This document shows positions 1 through 8,526 of a stretch of 64,000 bases of DNA, piece after piece. The notes under the pieces are model-generated. The model worked only from the letters and a program-made list of their open reading frames with translations. It searched no databases and was not told where the DNA came from. The stretch's first letter is position 1, and every line of letters starts with the position of its first letter. This DNA comes from Azospirillum sp. TSH64 (GTDB lineage Bacteria; Pseudomonadota; Alphaproteobacteria; Azospirillales; Azospirillaceae), in assembly GCF_003116035.1 (NCBI RefSeq), contig NZ_LGQW01000015.1, positions 4,638,161-4,702,160 on the forward strand, read 5' to 3'. A program made the translations under genes and the position numbers.

Positions 1-1362
1 GCGCAGCAGGCGCTGGGTTTCGCTGGCGCCCCAGCGGTCCTGCGCGGTCAGGCGCCAGTCCACCTTGGGCAGGTTGCGGCCGAACGGATCGGTGGCGTGG
101 TCCAGCGTCACCCGGCTTTCTGGGTTGGGCACCGGTTCCAGCACCGTTTCCAGGGTGAAGCGGCGGGGCAGCCAGCCCGGATCGATGGTGCTGTCGAACA
201 GCGCATGGGCCAGCTGCGGCATGCTGCGCAGGATGCGCGGGCCGGCGTTGCGCAGCAGGCTCGCCGCCTCGTCCTCCGACACGCCGAAGCGGCGGCAACG
301 GTGGCGCGACGGCAGGAGCCGCAGGTCGCGCATCGCCTTGAAGGCGTCCAGTGCCGCCGAATGGTAGGAGGCGACCAGATATGTCCGGGAATTGGGCAGC
401 GCATGCCGTTCCTGGAGATCCTCGGTCGGCGACAGCGCCAGCGCGATCGACGGGTGCGGCCGCCGCAGCCGCCGCCGGGCGAGGCACAGGCTGACGTCGT
501 AGAGCGTGCGGTGATGCCCCTGCCGGGTCAGGCGGATCGGCGAGGTCTTGAAGCGCGGGTGATCGGCGAAATAGCGGCCGACCAGATCGCTGCCGTTGCC
601 CAGACCGGCAGCCTGCACCTTGTTGGACAGCAGCAGGATGCGCGCATTCTCGATGCCGCCGCAGCCCAGCACGAACAGCCGGGCGCCGACGGTGAAGCCG
701 GGGCCGTCCAGGGTGCGGACCTGCACCCGCTCCACCGCCGTTGCCGAATGGTTGGTGTCCAGCCCGGTGACGTTGGCGTTCAGGAAGGCGGTGATGTTGG
801 CGGCCCGTCCGATTTCGGCGCGATAGGCCTCGCCCATGCGGATCGGCGGGCTGAGCTGGGCGACGCGGTTCTCGAAGGCGCTGGCGCTGCCGTCCTCGTT
901 CTCCACCGGAATAAGCTCGGTCTTCGGTCCGCGGACCTGCTCCATCCAGTAATCGCTGTCGTACTCGAAGGGGCCGAGGCCGAGCACGCTGTGCGAGCGC
1001 TCGTAATAGGGCATCATCGTGTCGCGCGGGATCGGCCAGCCGCTGCCGGGGATCCAGGGGCGCTCGGCGAAGTCAGTCCGCTCCAGCGGGCGGGAGAAGC
1101 CGCCCCAGCAATTGGTGCTGCCGCCGAGATAGCGGCTGCGCGCGGTGGTCAGCCGCTCATAGGGCAGGCCGACGTTGCGGCCGGCATACAGCGCCTGGGA
1201 AATGCCGTCGACCTCCAGCCCGCCGCCTTCCAGCAGGACGACGCTCAAGCTGCCGCCCGCCAGTTCGCGCGCGATGGTCAGGCCGGCGGCACCGCCACCG
1301 ATCACGCACAGATCGCAGTCGATGTGCGTGCCGTTCAGGACATGGCGGGCATCACGAAGCAA
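1..1362 (-). CDS. GMC-family oxidoreductase (3' end outside window)
   Basis: FAD-dependent oxidoreductase of the glucose-methanol-choline family, probably acting on an alcohol or sugar; the substrate cannot be told. The 454 residues in the window begin with a Rossmann dinucleotide fold (VIGGGAAGLTIA at about residues 19-30), followed by the family segment YLGGSTNCWGG at about 77-87 and a second FAD-contact stretch, GCGGIENARILLLS. The C-terminal GMC domain with the catalytic His lies mostly beyond the left edge. No ATG fits: an in-frame stop lies just upstream, and a TTG at 1362 preceded by GGAGG with 5-nt spacing gives the N-terminus MLRDARHVLNGTHIDCDLCV, normal for this family. Family call firm, start moderately sure. 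Confidence 0.85.
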   Translation of the reverse strand, partial: MLRDARHVLNGTHIDCDLCVIGGGAAGLTIARELAGGSLSVVLLEGGGLEVDGISQALYAGRNVGLPYERLTTARSRYLGGSTNCWGGFSRPLERTDFAERPWIPGSGWPIPRDTMMPYYERSHSVLGLGPFEYDSDYWMEQVRGPKTELIPVENEDGSASAFENRVAQLSPPIRMGEAYRAEIGRAANITAFLNANVTGLDTNHSATAVERVQVRTLDGPGFTVGARLFVLGCGGIENARILLLSNKVQAAGLGNGSDLVGRYFADHPRFKTSPIRLTRQGHHRTLYDVSLCLARRRLRRPHPSIALALSPTEDLQERHALPNSRTYLVASYHSAALDAFKAMRDLRLLPSRHRCRRFGVSEDEAASLLRNAGPRILRSMPQLAHALFDSTIDPGWLPRRFTLETVLEPVPNPESRVTLDHATDPFGRNLPKVDWRLTAQDRWGASETQRLLR

Positions 1363-1666
1363 GCGGGCCTCCGTACTGGGAACATAAGCATACCGGGGTC
1401 ATCGGGGTCATAAGCCCCCTTTCTTGCCCCGGACACGTGGCCTAGACCGAGCACTCATTCGGATATACCCCCGGCGCGTCCCCCTTGGTCCGGAGGTCGC
1501 AAAAGCGCGGCACCCCGGACGAACCGGACGGCCCTCGACCGGGAGGGAACGACCGCCGCGCCCAACGGTTGAGAAGGGCAAGAGGGGTGCTTCGGCCCGG
1601 CCGCAGGCTTGGCCGCCCGGCACCGGAAACCTTGCAAGTCCCAATGCAATTCGAGGAACCGCCGCC
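1363..1666. other. Intergenic region between divergent genes
   Basis: About 300 bases between the leftward GMC oxidoreductase and the rightward DUF4142/PRC gene. It must hold promoters for both, but I see no clear hairpin, repeat or operator. The reading frame stays open upstream of the DUF4142 ATG, but that extension has no signal-peptide character and is treated as non-coding. Confidence 0.5.
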
Positions 1667-2650
1667 ATGAAACGCCACCATCTTCTCGCGACCGCCGCTG
1701 TGCTCCTGTTCACGGCGCCGGCACTCTCGCTGGCCCAGACGCCGGCCCCGGCCAAGACCGTGACCGAGAAGGGCCAGTTGGCGCAGCAGGACATGACCTT
1801 CGCCGAAAAGGCGGCGATCAGCGACATGTTTGAAATCCAGGCGGGTAAGCTGGCGCAGGATCAGGCGAAGGAACAGGGCGTCAAGCAGTTCGGCAGCCAC
1901 ATGGTGGCCGACCACACCAAGACCTCCGACGCCATGAAGACCATGGCCCGGGAAAAGTCGATGACCCTGCCGACCAAGCTCGATTCCGAACACCAGCAGA
2001 AGCTTGACAAGCTGCGCGGCCTGAAGGGCGACCAGTTCGATTCCGCCTATCTCCAGGGCCAGATGGACGCTCACCAGACCGCCGTCACCCTGTTCCGCCA
2101 GCAGGCGGAGAACGGCAAGGACGCCGACCTGCGGCGCTTCGCCGAACAGAGCCTGCCGACGCTGGAGCAGCATCTGCGTCAGGTCCGCGACCTGCGCCCG
2201 AATGTCGCTTCCGCTGCCGGCGGTGCCGCCCAGCAAAGCACCAGCTTTGAGAAGATGATGGGCAAGGATGTCTATGGCGAGAACGGCAAGAAGCTGGGCG
2301 ACGTCGCCGACATCATCCTCGACGCCCAGAGCGGCAAGGCCACCCAGGTGATCCTGAACCGCGGCGGCGTGCTGGGCATCGGCGCCAAGCATGTGGCGCT
2401 GGACTACAACCTGCTGCGTTCCGACAGCGACCGCCTCGTCGCCCGGCAGGTGACCGAGGATCAGGTCAAGCAGATGGCGGAGTTCAAGTACGACGACACC
2501 ACCGTCTCGCTGGGCAAGCGCCATGGCACCAGCAGCGGCAGCAGCGTCGACCACAACGCCACCGGCCACAACACGGGCGCTGCCGGCGGCGACGCGGCGC
2601 ATGGCACCGCCAACAGCCTGGACAGCACCCAGCCGCGCAACCCTCAGTAA
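1667..2650 (+). CDS. Periplasmic DUF4142 / PRC-barrel fusion protein
   Basis: Secreted protein of 327 residues. A signal peptide covers residues 1-23 (cleavage near SLAQ). A DUF4142 helical domain spans roughly 40-180; it is ferritin-like in fold and includes the recognisable stretch QFGSHMVADHTKTSDAMK. A PRC-barrel domain follows at about 195-265 (GKDVYGENGKKLGDVADI). The tail is Ser/Gly/His/Asn rich. DUF4142 proteins are often stress-associated; PRC barrels bind partner proteins or RNA. Fusion of the two in one envelope protein is the notable point. The ATG at 1667 follows GAGGAA and starts the signal peptide. The precise role is unknown. Confidence 0.85.
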   Translation: MKRHHLLATAAVLLFTAPALSLAQTPAPAKTVTEKGQLAQQDMTFAEKAAISDMFEIQAGKLAQDQAKEQGVKQFGSHMVADHTKTSDAMKTMAREKSMTLPTKLDSEHQQKLDKLRGLKGDQFDSAYLQGQMDAHQTAVTLFRQQAENGKDADLRRFAEQSLPTLEQHLRQVRDLRPNVASAAGGAAQQSTSFEKMMGKDVYGENGKKLGDVADIILDAQSGKATQVILNRGGVLGIGAKHVALDYNLLRSDSDRLVARQVTEDQVKQMAEFKYDDTTVSLGKRHGTSSGSSVDHNATGHNTGAAGGDAAHGTANSLDSTQPRNPQ

Positions 2651-2752
2651 TCCCGCTTGCCGAGGTCCGTTAGCGATTTCCCAAACCCAGCCGCCCGCCG
2701 CCGGGAGTCCACGTCCCGGCGGTCCGGGTGGTCAACCGATGGAGAACACGCC

Positions 2753-2986
2753 ATGGCGAACGCCAGCAAGAAGCACATGAGCCCCAGCGGGCAGGGCAAG
2801 GGCACCGGCACCGGTGCCACCACCGACCTGCCGGCCGGCGCCATCGGCGACAACATGGTGCTGTCGAACCGCGACAAGTCCCGTCACTCCGACGCTCGCG
2901 GCCTGGACAGCAAGGCCGTGCAGACCGAACAGATGCAGGACCACGCCGCCAACCACAATCCGGACGACGACCGTCCCGAGCAATGA
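2753..2986 (+). CDS. Small hydrophilic protein of unknown function
   Basis: A 77-residue protein rich in Gly, Asp, Asn, Ser and Lys, with no membrane segment and no Cys. The N-terminal part (KKHMSPSGQGKGTGTGATT) looks disordered and the C-terminus is acidic. GGAG at 2741-2744 stands 8 nt before the ATG at 2753. It lies 102 nt after the DUF4142/PRC gene, in the same direction, and ends before a strong terminator, so the two may share a transcript. I do not recognise a family. Composition is compatible with a stress-induced hydrophilin-like protein, but that is inference. Confidence 0.65.
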   Translation: MANASKKHMSPSGQGKGTGTGATTDLPAGAIGDNMVLSNRDKSRHSDARGLDSKAVQTEQMQDHAANHNPDDDRPEQ

Positions 2987-3017
2987 CGGACAGGTCAGCC
3001 TGATGGCGCCTGTTGAG

Positions 3018-3046
3018 CGGGACCGGCTTGTGCCGGTCCCGTTTTT
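3018..3046 (+). terminator. Rho-independent terminator
   Basis: Perfect 10-bp stem (3018-3027 with 3032-3041) with a TTGT loop, followed by five T residues (3042-3046). It closes the transcript of the small hydrophilic protein and sits 28 bases before the end of the convergent DUF4175 gene. Confidence 0.9.
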
Positions 3047-3073
3047 CATGTCTGCACCGCTGGAAGTGATCCG

Positions 3074-5779
3074 TCAGAACTGCTTCAGCAACCGGTCGAT
3101 GTAGTTGCGTTCCTCCTGCGGGCGCCCGTACTGGCCGGAGCGGCGGCGTAGCTCGTCGAGGATCTCGCGGGCGCGCTGGAGTTCCGACTGCTCGGGGATC
3201 TTCACGTCGTTGGAATCCTGCATGCCGTAGCCGGACGGACGGCGTCCGAGCGGGTCGCGGCCCCGGCCCTGGCGCGGCATCTGGCCCTGCTGGCCCATCA
3301 TCGCCGGCCCGCCCTGGCCCATCATCTGCTGGGCCATCTGCTCGGCCATGCCCTGCATGCCCTGCTGAAGCTGTTCCATCGCCTCGGTCTGCGACGGAAC
3401 CGCGGCACCGGGGGCGCCCTGTTGCAAGGCCTGGGCGGCGTCGCGCATGGCGCGCTCGGCGCGGCCCAGCGGTTGCGGGATCTCGCCGCCCTGCTGCTCG
3501 CCCATGCGCCGCATCAGCTCGCCCAGCTGGCGCCGCAGCGCCTCCTGCTGCTCGGCCTGCTTCTGCATGGTCGGGCTTCCCGAGTTCTGCTGCTGGCCCT
3601 GCTGGTTCCGGCGCTGGTTGGGCTGGCGGCCGCGGGGCTGGTCGCCCTGCTGCCCCTGCTGGTCCATCGACTCCTGCGACTGGCGGAAGCTCTGGTCGAG
3701 AAGCTGCTGCTGCTGCTGCGCCAGCTTCTGCAACTGCTGCATCATCTCCCAGGACTGGTTCTGCTGCTGGCCGTTCTGCTGGTTCATCTGGGCCATGGCG
3801 CCGGAGCGCATGTTCTCCAGCATCTGCTGGAGCTGGGACAGCATCTGGCGGGCGGCGTCGCGCGACCCCGTCTGCGCCATCTCGCGCATGCGGTCGAGCA
3901 TCTGCTGGAGGTCGCTGCGGTCGGTCATCTTGTCCGCCATCTCCGGCGGGACCATCGGGATCTGCTCGCCGCGCTGCATGGCTTCCAGCATCCGCTGTTC
4001 CATGGCGTCCATGAACTTGTCGAGCGCCGCCTGCAGCTCATCCATCAGGCGGTTCAGCTCCTCGTCGGAGGCATTTTTGTCCAGAGCCTCGGACAGCCGC
4101 TTTTCGGCGTCGCGCAGATCTTTCTCGGCCAGCGACAGGCCGCCGTCCTCGATGCGCAGCGCGGTTTCCCACAGAAGCTGCTGGAGGGCGGGGACGGACT
4201 CCGCGCTCTGGTCCAGCATCAGTCGGGCCAGGGCGGTGCGCAGGGACAGGAAGGCGACGATGTCGTTGCCGTAGCTGTCGGGGCGGGCGGAGATCTCCGC
4301 CAGCGCGCGGGCGACCTGGACTCGGGACTCCTGCGGGCTGCGGGTCAGGATCTTGCGCTGATTGACGATGGCGCGGGCGACGGGGTGGTTGAAGGTGCGC
4401 TCCGGCAGGATGATCGCGGCATCCTCCGAACGGCCGGTCTGGCCGGCGCCGTCTGCTGCGGTCAGCCGCACCGTCACCGGCATGCCGGCCCAGGGATGGG
4501 CGGTCAGGTCCTGGAAGGCGGTGCCGCGCGCGTCCTTCGGGCGGACGCCGGGGAGCGACAGCGGGAATTCGAGCACCTGCTCGGTGCCGGCCTTGTCCGG
4601 CTTGGGTGCGGCATCCGGCTTCGCCGCGCCGGGAGCAGGGGCGGGCGGCATCTCCGGGGCGAGGCGGATTTGCGCCTTCACCTCGGTTAGGCCGTAATCG
4701 TCGCGGGCGGCATAGTCCAGCTTCAAGGCGCCGCGTTCGCCGGCGGCGGGCGGGCTGGCGTGGGCGATGATCGGTGCGCGGTCGGGCACCACCTGGATCG
4801 GCCAGGAGCCCAGCGTCCGGCCACCCTGGGTGACGGCGATGCGGGTGCCGCCGGTCACCGGCTTCTGCACCTGGAAATTGCTGGAGTCCACCGCCTCGAA
4901 CGGGCCGGTCTGGTCGCCGGCCTCCAGGCTGGGGGTGCCGCTGCCGCCGGTGACGCGGGCGAGCACCAGGCTGCCCTGCGGAATGTGGACCGGCTGGTCC
5001 GCGGCAGGGGTGCCGGCGGCAGTCTGCTGGGCTGCCGGCTGGGCTCCTGGCTGGGCGGTGGGCTTCGCGGCGGAGCCGGATTTCAGGAAGACCGGCGGCA
5101 GGCCGGTGTAGTCGGGCGGGTTGATCCAGAGGTCCAGCGTCGCCGCCGCGGTGACGGTGCCGCCCGAGAACTGCGGGGTCAGCGCGGCGGCGATCCGCGG
5201 GCGCCAGTCGCCCCAGGCGGCGGCTCCGGCGACCACCAGCGTCAGGATCACCAGGGCGCGCAGGGCATAGCGGTCGTGCGACGGCACCTCGGTTCCCGGC
5301 CACGCCACGCGCAGGCCGCGCATGGCGGCGCGCGTGCGCTCCTGATGCAGGCGCCACAGCGCCTGTGCGGTCGGGTCATTGCCGGCGGGGCGGTCGCGCA
5401 GGGTGTGCAGCGGACGATGGGCAAGGCCGCTGTCCCGCTCCAGCCGGCGGCGGGCCTCATCCTCGACCGGGGCGCGGAAACGCCGGACTCCGACGGTGAG
5501 CGACCACAGGAAGGCGGCGGCCATCACCAGCAGGGCCAGCCCATGCAGCCAGCCCGGCAGCAGGATCAGCAGGTTGAGCAGGGCGAGCGCCAGGAAGCCG
5601 CCCAGCACCGAAAGCGGTGCCCACGATGCCGGCCCCAGCCGTTCCCACAGCAGCGCCGCGCGCGCCTGGGCAAGGCGGAACCGGGGCTCCGTCACGCCGT
5701 CCGCCAGGTCCGCGTTCCGGCTCCGCTCGGATCCGGCCCGCTCGATCCCGGGTTCGCCGCGTCGCTCGTTCTGCTTCAT
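3074..5779 (-). CDS. DUF4175 / TIGR02302 family membrane protein
   Basis: Large protein (901 residues) of a family restricted to alphaproteobacteria. Three membrane segments lie in the first 190 residues (about 55-75, 78-97 and 165-185). A long periplasmic region follows, including a segment shared with the family (RKILTRSPQESRVQVARALAEI split over about 490-510), then a helical Gln/Met-rich low-complexity tract of about 200 residues (for example QKLAQQQQQLLDQSF). The conserved C-terminus has an EREIL-type helix near ELQRAREILDELRRRSG. The function is unknown; the Q-rich coiled part suggests assembly or scaffolding. The ATG at 5779 has AAGGGGG upstream; an upstream TTG at 5854 has weaker support. 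Confidence 0.85.
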   Translation of the reverse strand: MKQNERRGEPGIERAGSERSRNADLADGVTEPRFRLAQARAALLWERLGPASWAPLSVLGGFLALALLNLLILLPGWLHGLALLVMAAAFLWSLTVGVRRFRAPVEDEARRRLERDSGLAHRPLHTLRDRPAGNDPTAQALWRLHQERTRAAMRGLRVAWPGTEVPSHDRYALRALVILTLVVAGAAAWGDWRPRIAAALTPQFSGGTVTAAATLDLWINPPDYTGLPPVFLKSGSAAKPTAQPGAQPAAQQTAAGTPAADQPVHIPQGSLVLARVTGGSGTPSLEAGDQTGPFEAVDSSNFQVQKPVTGGTRIAVTQGGRTLGSWPIQVVPDRAPIIAHASPPAAGERGALKLDYAARDDYGLTEVKAQIRLAPEMPPAPAPGAAKPDAAPKPDKAGTEQVLEFPLSLPGVRPKDARGTAFQDLTAHPWAGMPVTVRLTAADGAGQTGRSEDAAIILPERTFNHPVARAIVNQRKILTRSPQESRVQVARALAEISARPDSYGNDIVAFLSLRTALARLMLDQSAESVPALQQLLWETALRIEDGGLSLAEKDLRDAEKRLSEALDKNASDEELNRLMDELQAALDKFMDAMEQRMLEAMQRGEQIPMVPPEMADKMTDRSDLQQMLDRMREMAQTGSRDAARQMLSQLQQMLENMRSGAMAQMNQQNGQQQNQSWEMMQQLQKLAQQQQQLLDQSFRQSQESMDQQGQQGDQPRGRQPNQRRNQQGQQQNSGSPTMQKQAEQQEALRRQLGELMRRMGEQQGGEIPQPLGRAERAMRDAAQALQQGAPGAAVPSQTEAMEQLQQGMQGMAEQMAQQMMGQGGPAMMGQQGQMPRQGRGRDPLGRRPSGYGMQDSNDVKIPEQSELQRAREILDELRRRSGQYGRPQEERNYIDRLLKQF

Positions 5780-5984
5780 GCCGCCCCCTTCGCGCCGTAA
5801 GGCAGCCGGTCCGGCGGGTCGCCTGCCGTGGACCGGTGTGCTCGCGCGAACCAATCATATAGGCGTCGCCAGCGGATTTCGCCCGCCGGTTCGCTCACCT
5901 CGAAGTCGATGGTACAGCCCATCATCGCGGGATGGCGAAACTATGACGCGCGACGGTCGGCTGAAATTTCGGAGGGTAGGACCC

Positions 5985-6923
5985 TCAGTCGCCGTCGCCG
6001 GCCGGCAGCGGCTTGGTCACGGTGGTGCGGCGCCGGGTCTCGCGGTGCAGGATGTAGAGGCCGCTCGCCATCACCACGGCGGCGCCGGCAGCCATGGTCG
6101 CGGTCGGCACCTCGCCCCACATGAACCAGCCGAAGACGACCGCCAGCAGCAGCGAGGTGTAGTTCAGCGGCGCCACCACGGCCGCCGGGGCCAGCGAATA
6201 GGCGCGGGTCAGCATCAGCTGGCCGCAGCCGCCGAACAGGCCGGTCACCAGCAGCAGAAGCCAGTCCATCGGGTCCGGCGTGACCCAGGAGAAGGGCAGC
6301 GACAGCCCGAGCAGGACGGTGGTCAGCAGGGTGAAGTAGAAGACGATGGTGTCCGGCCGCTCCGTCCGGCTCAGCTGGCGGATGGCGATCATCGCCAGCG
6401 CGTTGGTCAGCGCACCGCACAGCGCGATGATGGCGCCCAGGTTCAGCACGTCGCCGCTCGGCCGCACTATGATCAGCACACCGGCGAAGCCGACCAGAAC
6501 GGCGCTCCAGCGATGGATGCCGACCTTCTCGCTGAGCAGCGGCACCGACAGGGCGGTGAGGAACAGCGGCGCTGCGAAGTTCAGCGCGATGGCGTCGCCC
6601 AGCGGCAGCAGGTGGAAGGACCAGAACATGGCGACCATGGTGGTCAGCCCGATCAGCGACCGCCCCATATGGCCCCAGGGATAGCGCGTGCGCAGCGTGG
6701 TGGCGAAGCCGATGCCGAGATGGATCGACAGGCAGACCGGGATCAGCGCGAACAGGCTGCGGAAGAACATCACTTCGGTCACCGGGAAGCGGTCCATCAG
6801 GAGCTTCGCCAGGACGTTCATCAGCGAGAAGAACAGCACCGACATCAGCATCGCGGTGATGCCGCGGGGCGTGTTGTCGACGCGCTTGTGCGTGGGGGGA
6901 GTGGATCGAGGCGGGGCTGTCAC
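5985..6923 (-). CDS. DMT/EamA-family exporter
   Basis: Inner-membrane protein of 312 residues with about ten predicted transmembrane helices in two EamA repeats, the layout of the drug/metabolite transporter superfamily (RhaT/YdcZ-like). Repeat one begins at about residue 25 (ITAMLMSVLFFSLMNVLAK) and repeat two at about 165 (ALCGALTNALAMIAIRQLS). The tail is cytoplasmic and basic. The family exports metabolites or amino acids; the substrate cannot be inferred here. It stands alone between the DUF4175 gene and the FlaF-like gene, both read in the same direction. Confidence 0.88.
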   Translation of the reverse strand: MTAPPRSTPPTHKRVDNTPRGITAMLMSVLFFSLMNVLAKLLMDRFPVTEVMFFRSLFALIPVCLSIHLGIGFATTLRTRYPWGHMGRSLIGLTTMVAMFWSFHLLPLGDAIALNFAAPLFLTALSVPLLSEKVGIHRWSAVLVGFAGVLIIVRPSGDVLNLGAIIALCGALTNALAMIAIRQLSRTERPDTIVFYFTLLTTVLLGLSLPFSWVTPDPMDWLLLLVTGLFGGCGQLMLTRAYSLAPAAVVAPLNYTSLLLAVVFGWFMWGEVPTATMAAGAAVVMASGLYILHRETRRRTTVTKPLPAGDGD

Positions 6924-7030
6924 GGTGCGCCGAGCCTACCAAGCGTTGCCGCCCGCGTCACGGTGTCGCGACGCGGGCGGTCATGCCGGTGGGGAATGGC
7001 GGTGTTGCGTAAACCCGCTTCGGTTGTCCG

Positions 7031-7588
7031 TCAGGACTGGGCCTTGAACAGGCCGGAGACTTCCGCCTCGGCGCGCAGCCAGTGCTCCTGCTCGCGGCCT
7101 TCGGGACGGCCGTCCTCTTCCCAGATCTGATAGGCGCGTTCCTGGATCATGCGGTTGCGGTGGCCGCTCAGCAGCCCCTCGGCGATGTTCATGTTCAGGC
7201 GGGCGAGCGAGACCAGCTTGGCCGTCTCGATGGCGCCCTGGGTCGCCAGCATGGTGGTGGACACGACATACTGCGCCAGATTGCGCAGGTTGGCCTTCAC
7301 CTCCGGCTCGACCGGGCAATCGCTGTTCAGCAGGACCGTCTTGATGGCGATCCACAGCTTCAGGTTCTGGTCCAGCGTGACGGTCACCTTGTCCGGCGAG
7401 TCCGACTCCAGAAGGGCTCCGGCCGCCTGCAGCAGGACGATGCTGTCCTGTTCCACCGACGCGAAGTTGGTGCGCAGGATGGTGTCGGCCCAGCTTTCCA
7501 CCGGAGCCTCGAACACCGGCGCAGCAGAGGCAGCGGCGGGAGCGGTTGCGGGAGCGGCGGAAGAGGCGGTCTTGCGCTTGGTGGCCAT
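7031..7588 (-). CDS. FlaF-like domain fused to DUF2934
   Basis: A 185-residue protein. After an Ala/Ser/Thr-rich leader (1-35), residues 40-140 resemble flagellar biosynthesis regulator FlaF, including the pattern around NLKLWIAIKTVLLNSDCP and the helix ending LNMNIAEGLLSG. FlaF acts with FlbT on flagellin production in alphaproteobacteria. Residues 145-180 match DUF2934 (IQERAYQIWEEDGRPEGRE), a short domain of unknown role. No flagellar genes are near. The ATG at 7588 follows GGGGAA; a TTG at 7633 would add 15 residues. The FlaF assignment is by eye. Confidence 0.65.
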   Translation of the reverse strand: MATKRKTASSAAPATAPAAASAAPVFEAPVESWADTILRTNFASVEQDSIVLLQAAGALLESDSPDKVTVTLDQNLKLWIAIKTVLLNSDCPVEPEVKANLRNLAQYVVSTTMLATQGAIETAKLVSLARLNMNIAEGLLSGHRNRMIQERAYQIWEEDGRPEGREQEHWLRAEAEVSGLFKAQS

Positions 7589-7702
7589 GGTGGGTTCCCC
7601 AGGGAGCGTTCGGTCCGCGTCCACTTGAGCCAACCATGTTTAAAATGCGGTTAAGACGCTACCGATGCGCGCGTTTTCACCGCACCGGACGCCGCGGCAC
7701 GA

Positions 7703-7735
7703 TGTCCCGGCCTTGTCCCGGCCTTGTCCCGGCCC
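7703..7735. repeat. 11-bp tandem repeat, three copies
   Basis: Three head-to-tail copies of TGTCCCGGCCT (7703-7713, 7714-7724, 7725-7735; the last base of copy three is C). They lie between two leftward genes, just past the stop of the outer-membrane barrel gene. Probably a simple slippage repeat. Confidence 0.8.
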
Positions 7736-7746
7736 TGTTCGGGCGG

Positions 7747-8364
7747 TCATGGGCCGCCGAACGGCAGGCGGTAGTAAAAGCCGAAGACGTTGTTGGTGCC
7801 GGCCGCCGGGTCGCCCGCCGCGGCGTCGTTGACGATGCGGCTGTAGCCCAGGCTGAAGCGCGACTTGTTGTCGAACTCATAGCCCAGCTCCAGCTGCGAG
7901 CGGAATTCGGTGGTGGGCGCGCCTTCGCGCCGGGCGGTGGGCAGGGTGCCGGCGCCGACGCTGGGGGTGAAGACGAAGGAACCGAGCGGTACGTCGACCA
8001 GCACGCCGCCGCTCAGGCCCCCGGAAAGGCCGCCGGAAAGACCGGTCACGGCGCTGCGCGGGGTCAGGCTGCTGCCGGTGGCCGGTCCGATCCAGGGCTG
8101 GATGTTGACATAGGGTTCGATCTGCGGGACCAGCGACGATCCGATCCGCACCTTGCTGTTCAGCACGGTGAGGTTGCTTTCCGGCGGTGGCTGCAGGCTG
8201 TAGGCGAGGCCGCCCAGCGCCCAGTTGCCGAACCGGCCGTCGGCGTCGATCGACTCCGCCCGCGCAACTCCACCCCCCGTCAGGGCGAGCCAGAGCAGAC
8301 TGGCGGCCAGGACGGCCGGCAGGCGGTTCTTCTGGTGGCTGCTGCGCAGGCGTTTCACGGGCAC
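7747..8364 (-). CDS. PagL-like outer-membrane beta-barrel, catalytic residues replaced
   Basis: A 205-residue secreted protein with a signal peptide of about 36 residues (hydrophobic AVLAASLLWLALTGGG, cleavage near ARAES). Alternating-hydrophobicity strands continue to a C-terminal aromatic/Pro end (YYRLPFGGP), as in outer-membrane barrels. The C-terminal pattern LELGYEFDNKSRFSLGYSR resembles lipid A 3-O-deacylase PagL, where a His-x-Ser-Asn follows. Here that position reads R-I-V-N, so the catalytic His and Ser are absent. A GLSG-GLSG-GLSG repeat sits near the middle. It is likely a non-enzymatic relative or a generic barrel. Start context is acceptable but not strong. Confidence 0.6.
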   Translation of the reverse strand: MPVKRLRSSHQKNRLPAVLAASLLWLALTGGGVARAESIDADGRFGNWALGGLAYSLQPPPESNLTVLNSKVRIGSSLVPQIEPYVNIQPWIGPATGSSLTPRSAVTGLSGGLSGGLSGGVLVDVPLGSFVFTPSVGAGTLPTARREGAPTTEFRSQLELGYEFDNKSRFSLGYSRIVNDAAAGDPAAGTNNVFGFYYRLPFGGP

Positions 8365-8526
8365 CCCCCTCCCCAGCCCTCTTCACGGCAAATCGGGTCG
8401 GACCATGAGGTCCGGCCACTATAACGAAGGGGCGTGGCAACTGACCCATGGAGTATCGGCACTACCCCTAGGATGTCGTCATCGCCATCTGCGTTTCAAC
8501 CATGAAAGCAGGAGCGCGGCGGGATC

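Noticed and set aside
97..1413. A 438-codon plus-strand frame opposite the GMC oxidoreductase
   Set aside because: Composition is typical of a shadow frame and the opposite strand encodes a clear FAD enzyme.
3660..3800. Simple repeat in the Gln-rich part of the DUF4175 gene
   Set aside because: Codon-level CTG/CAG redundancy from a Gln-rich protein tract, not a separate element.
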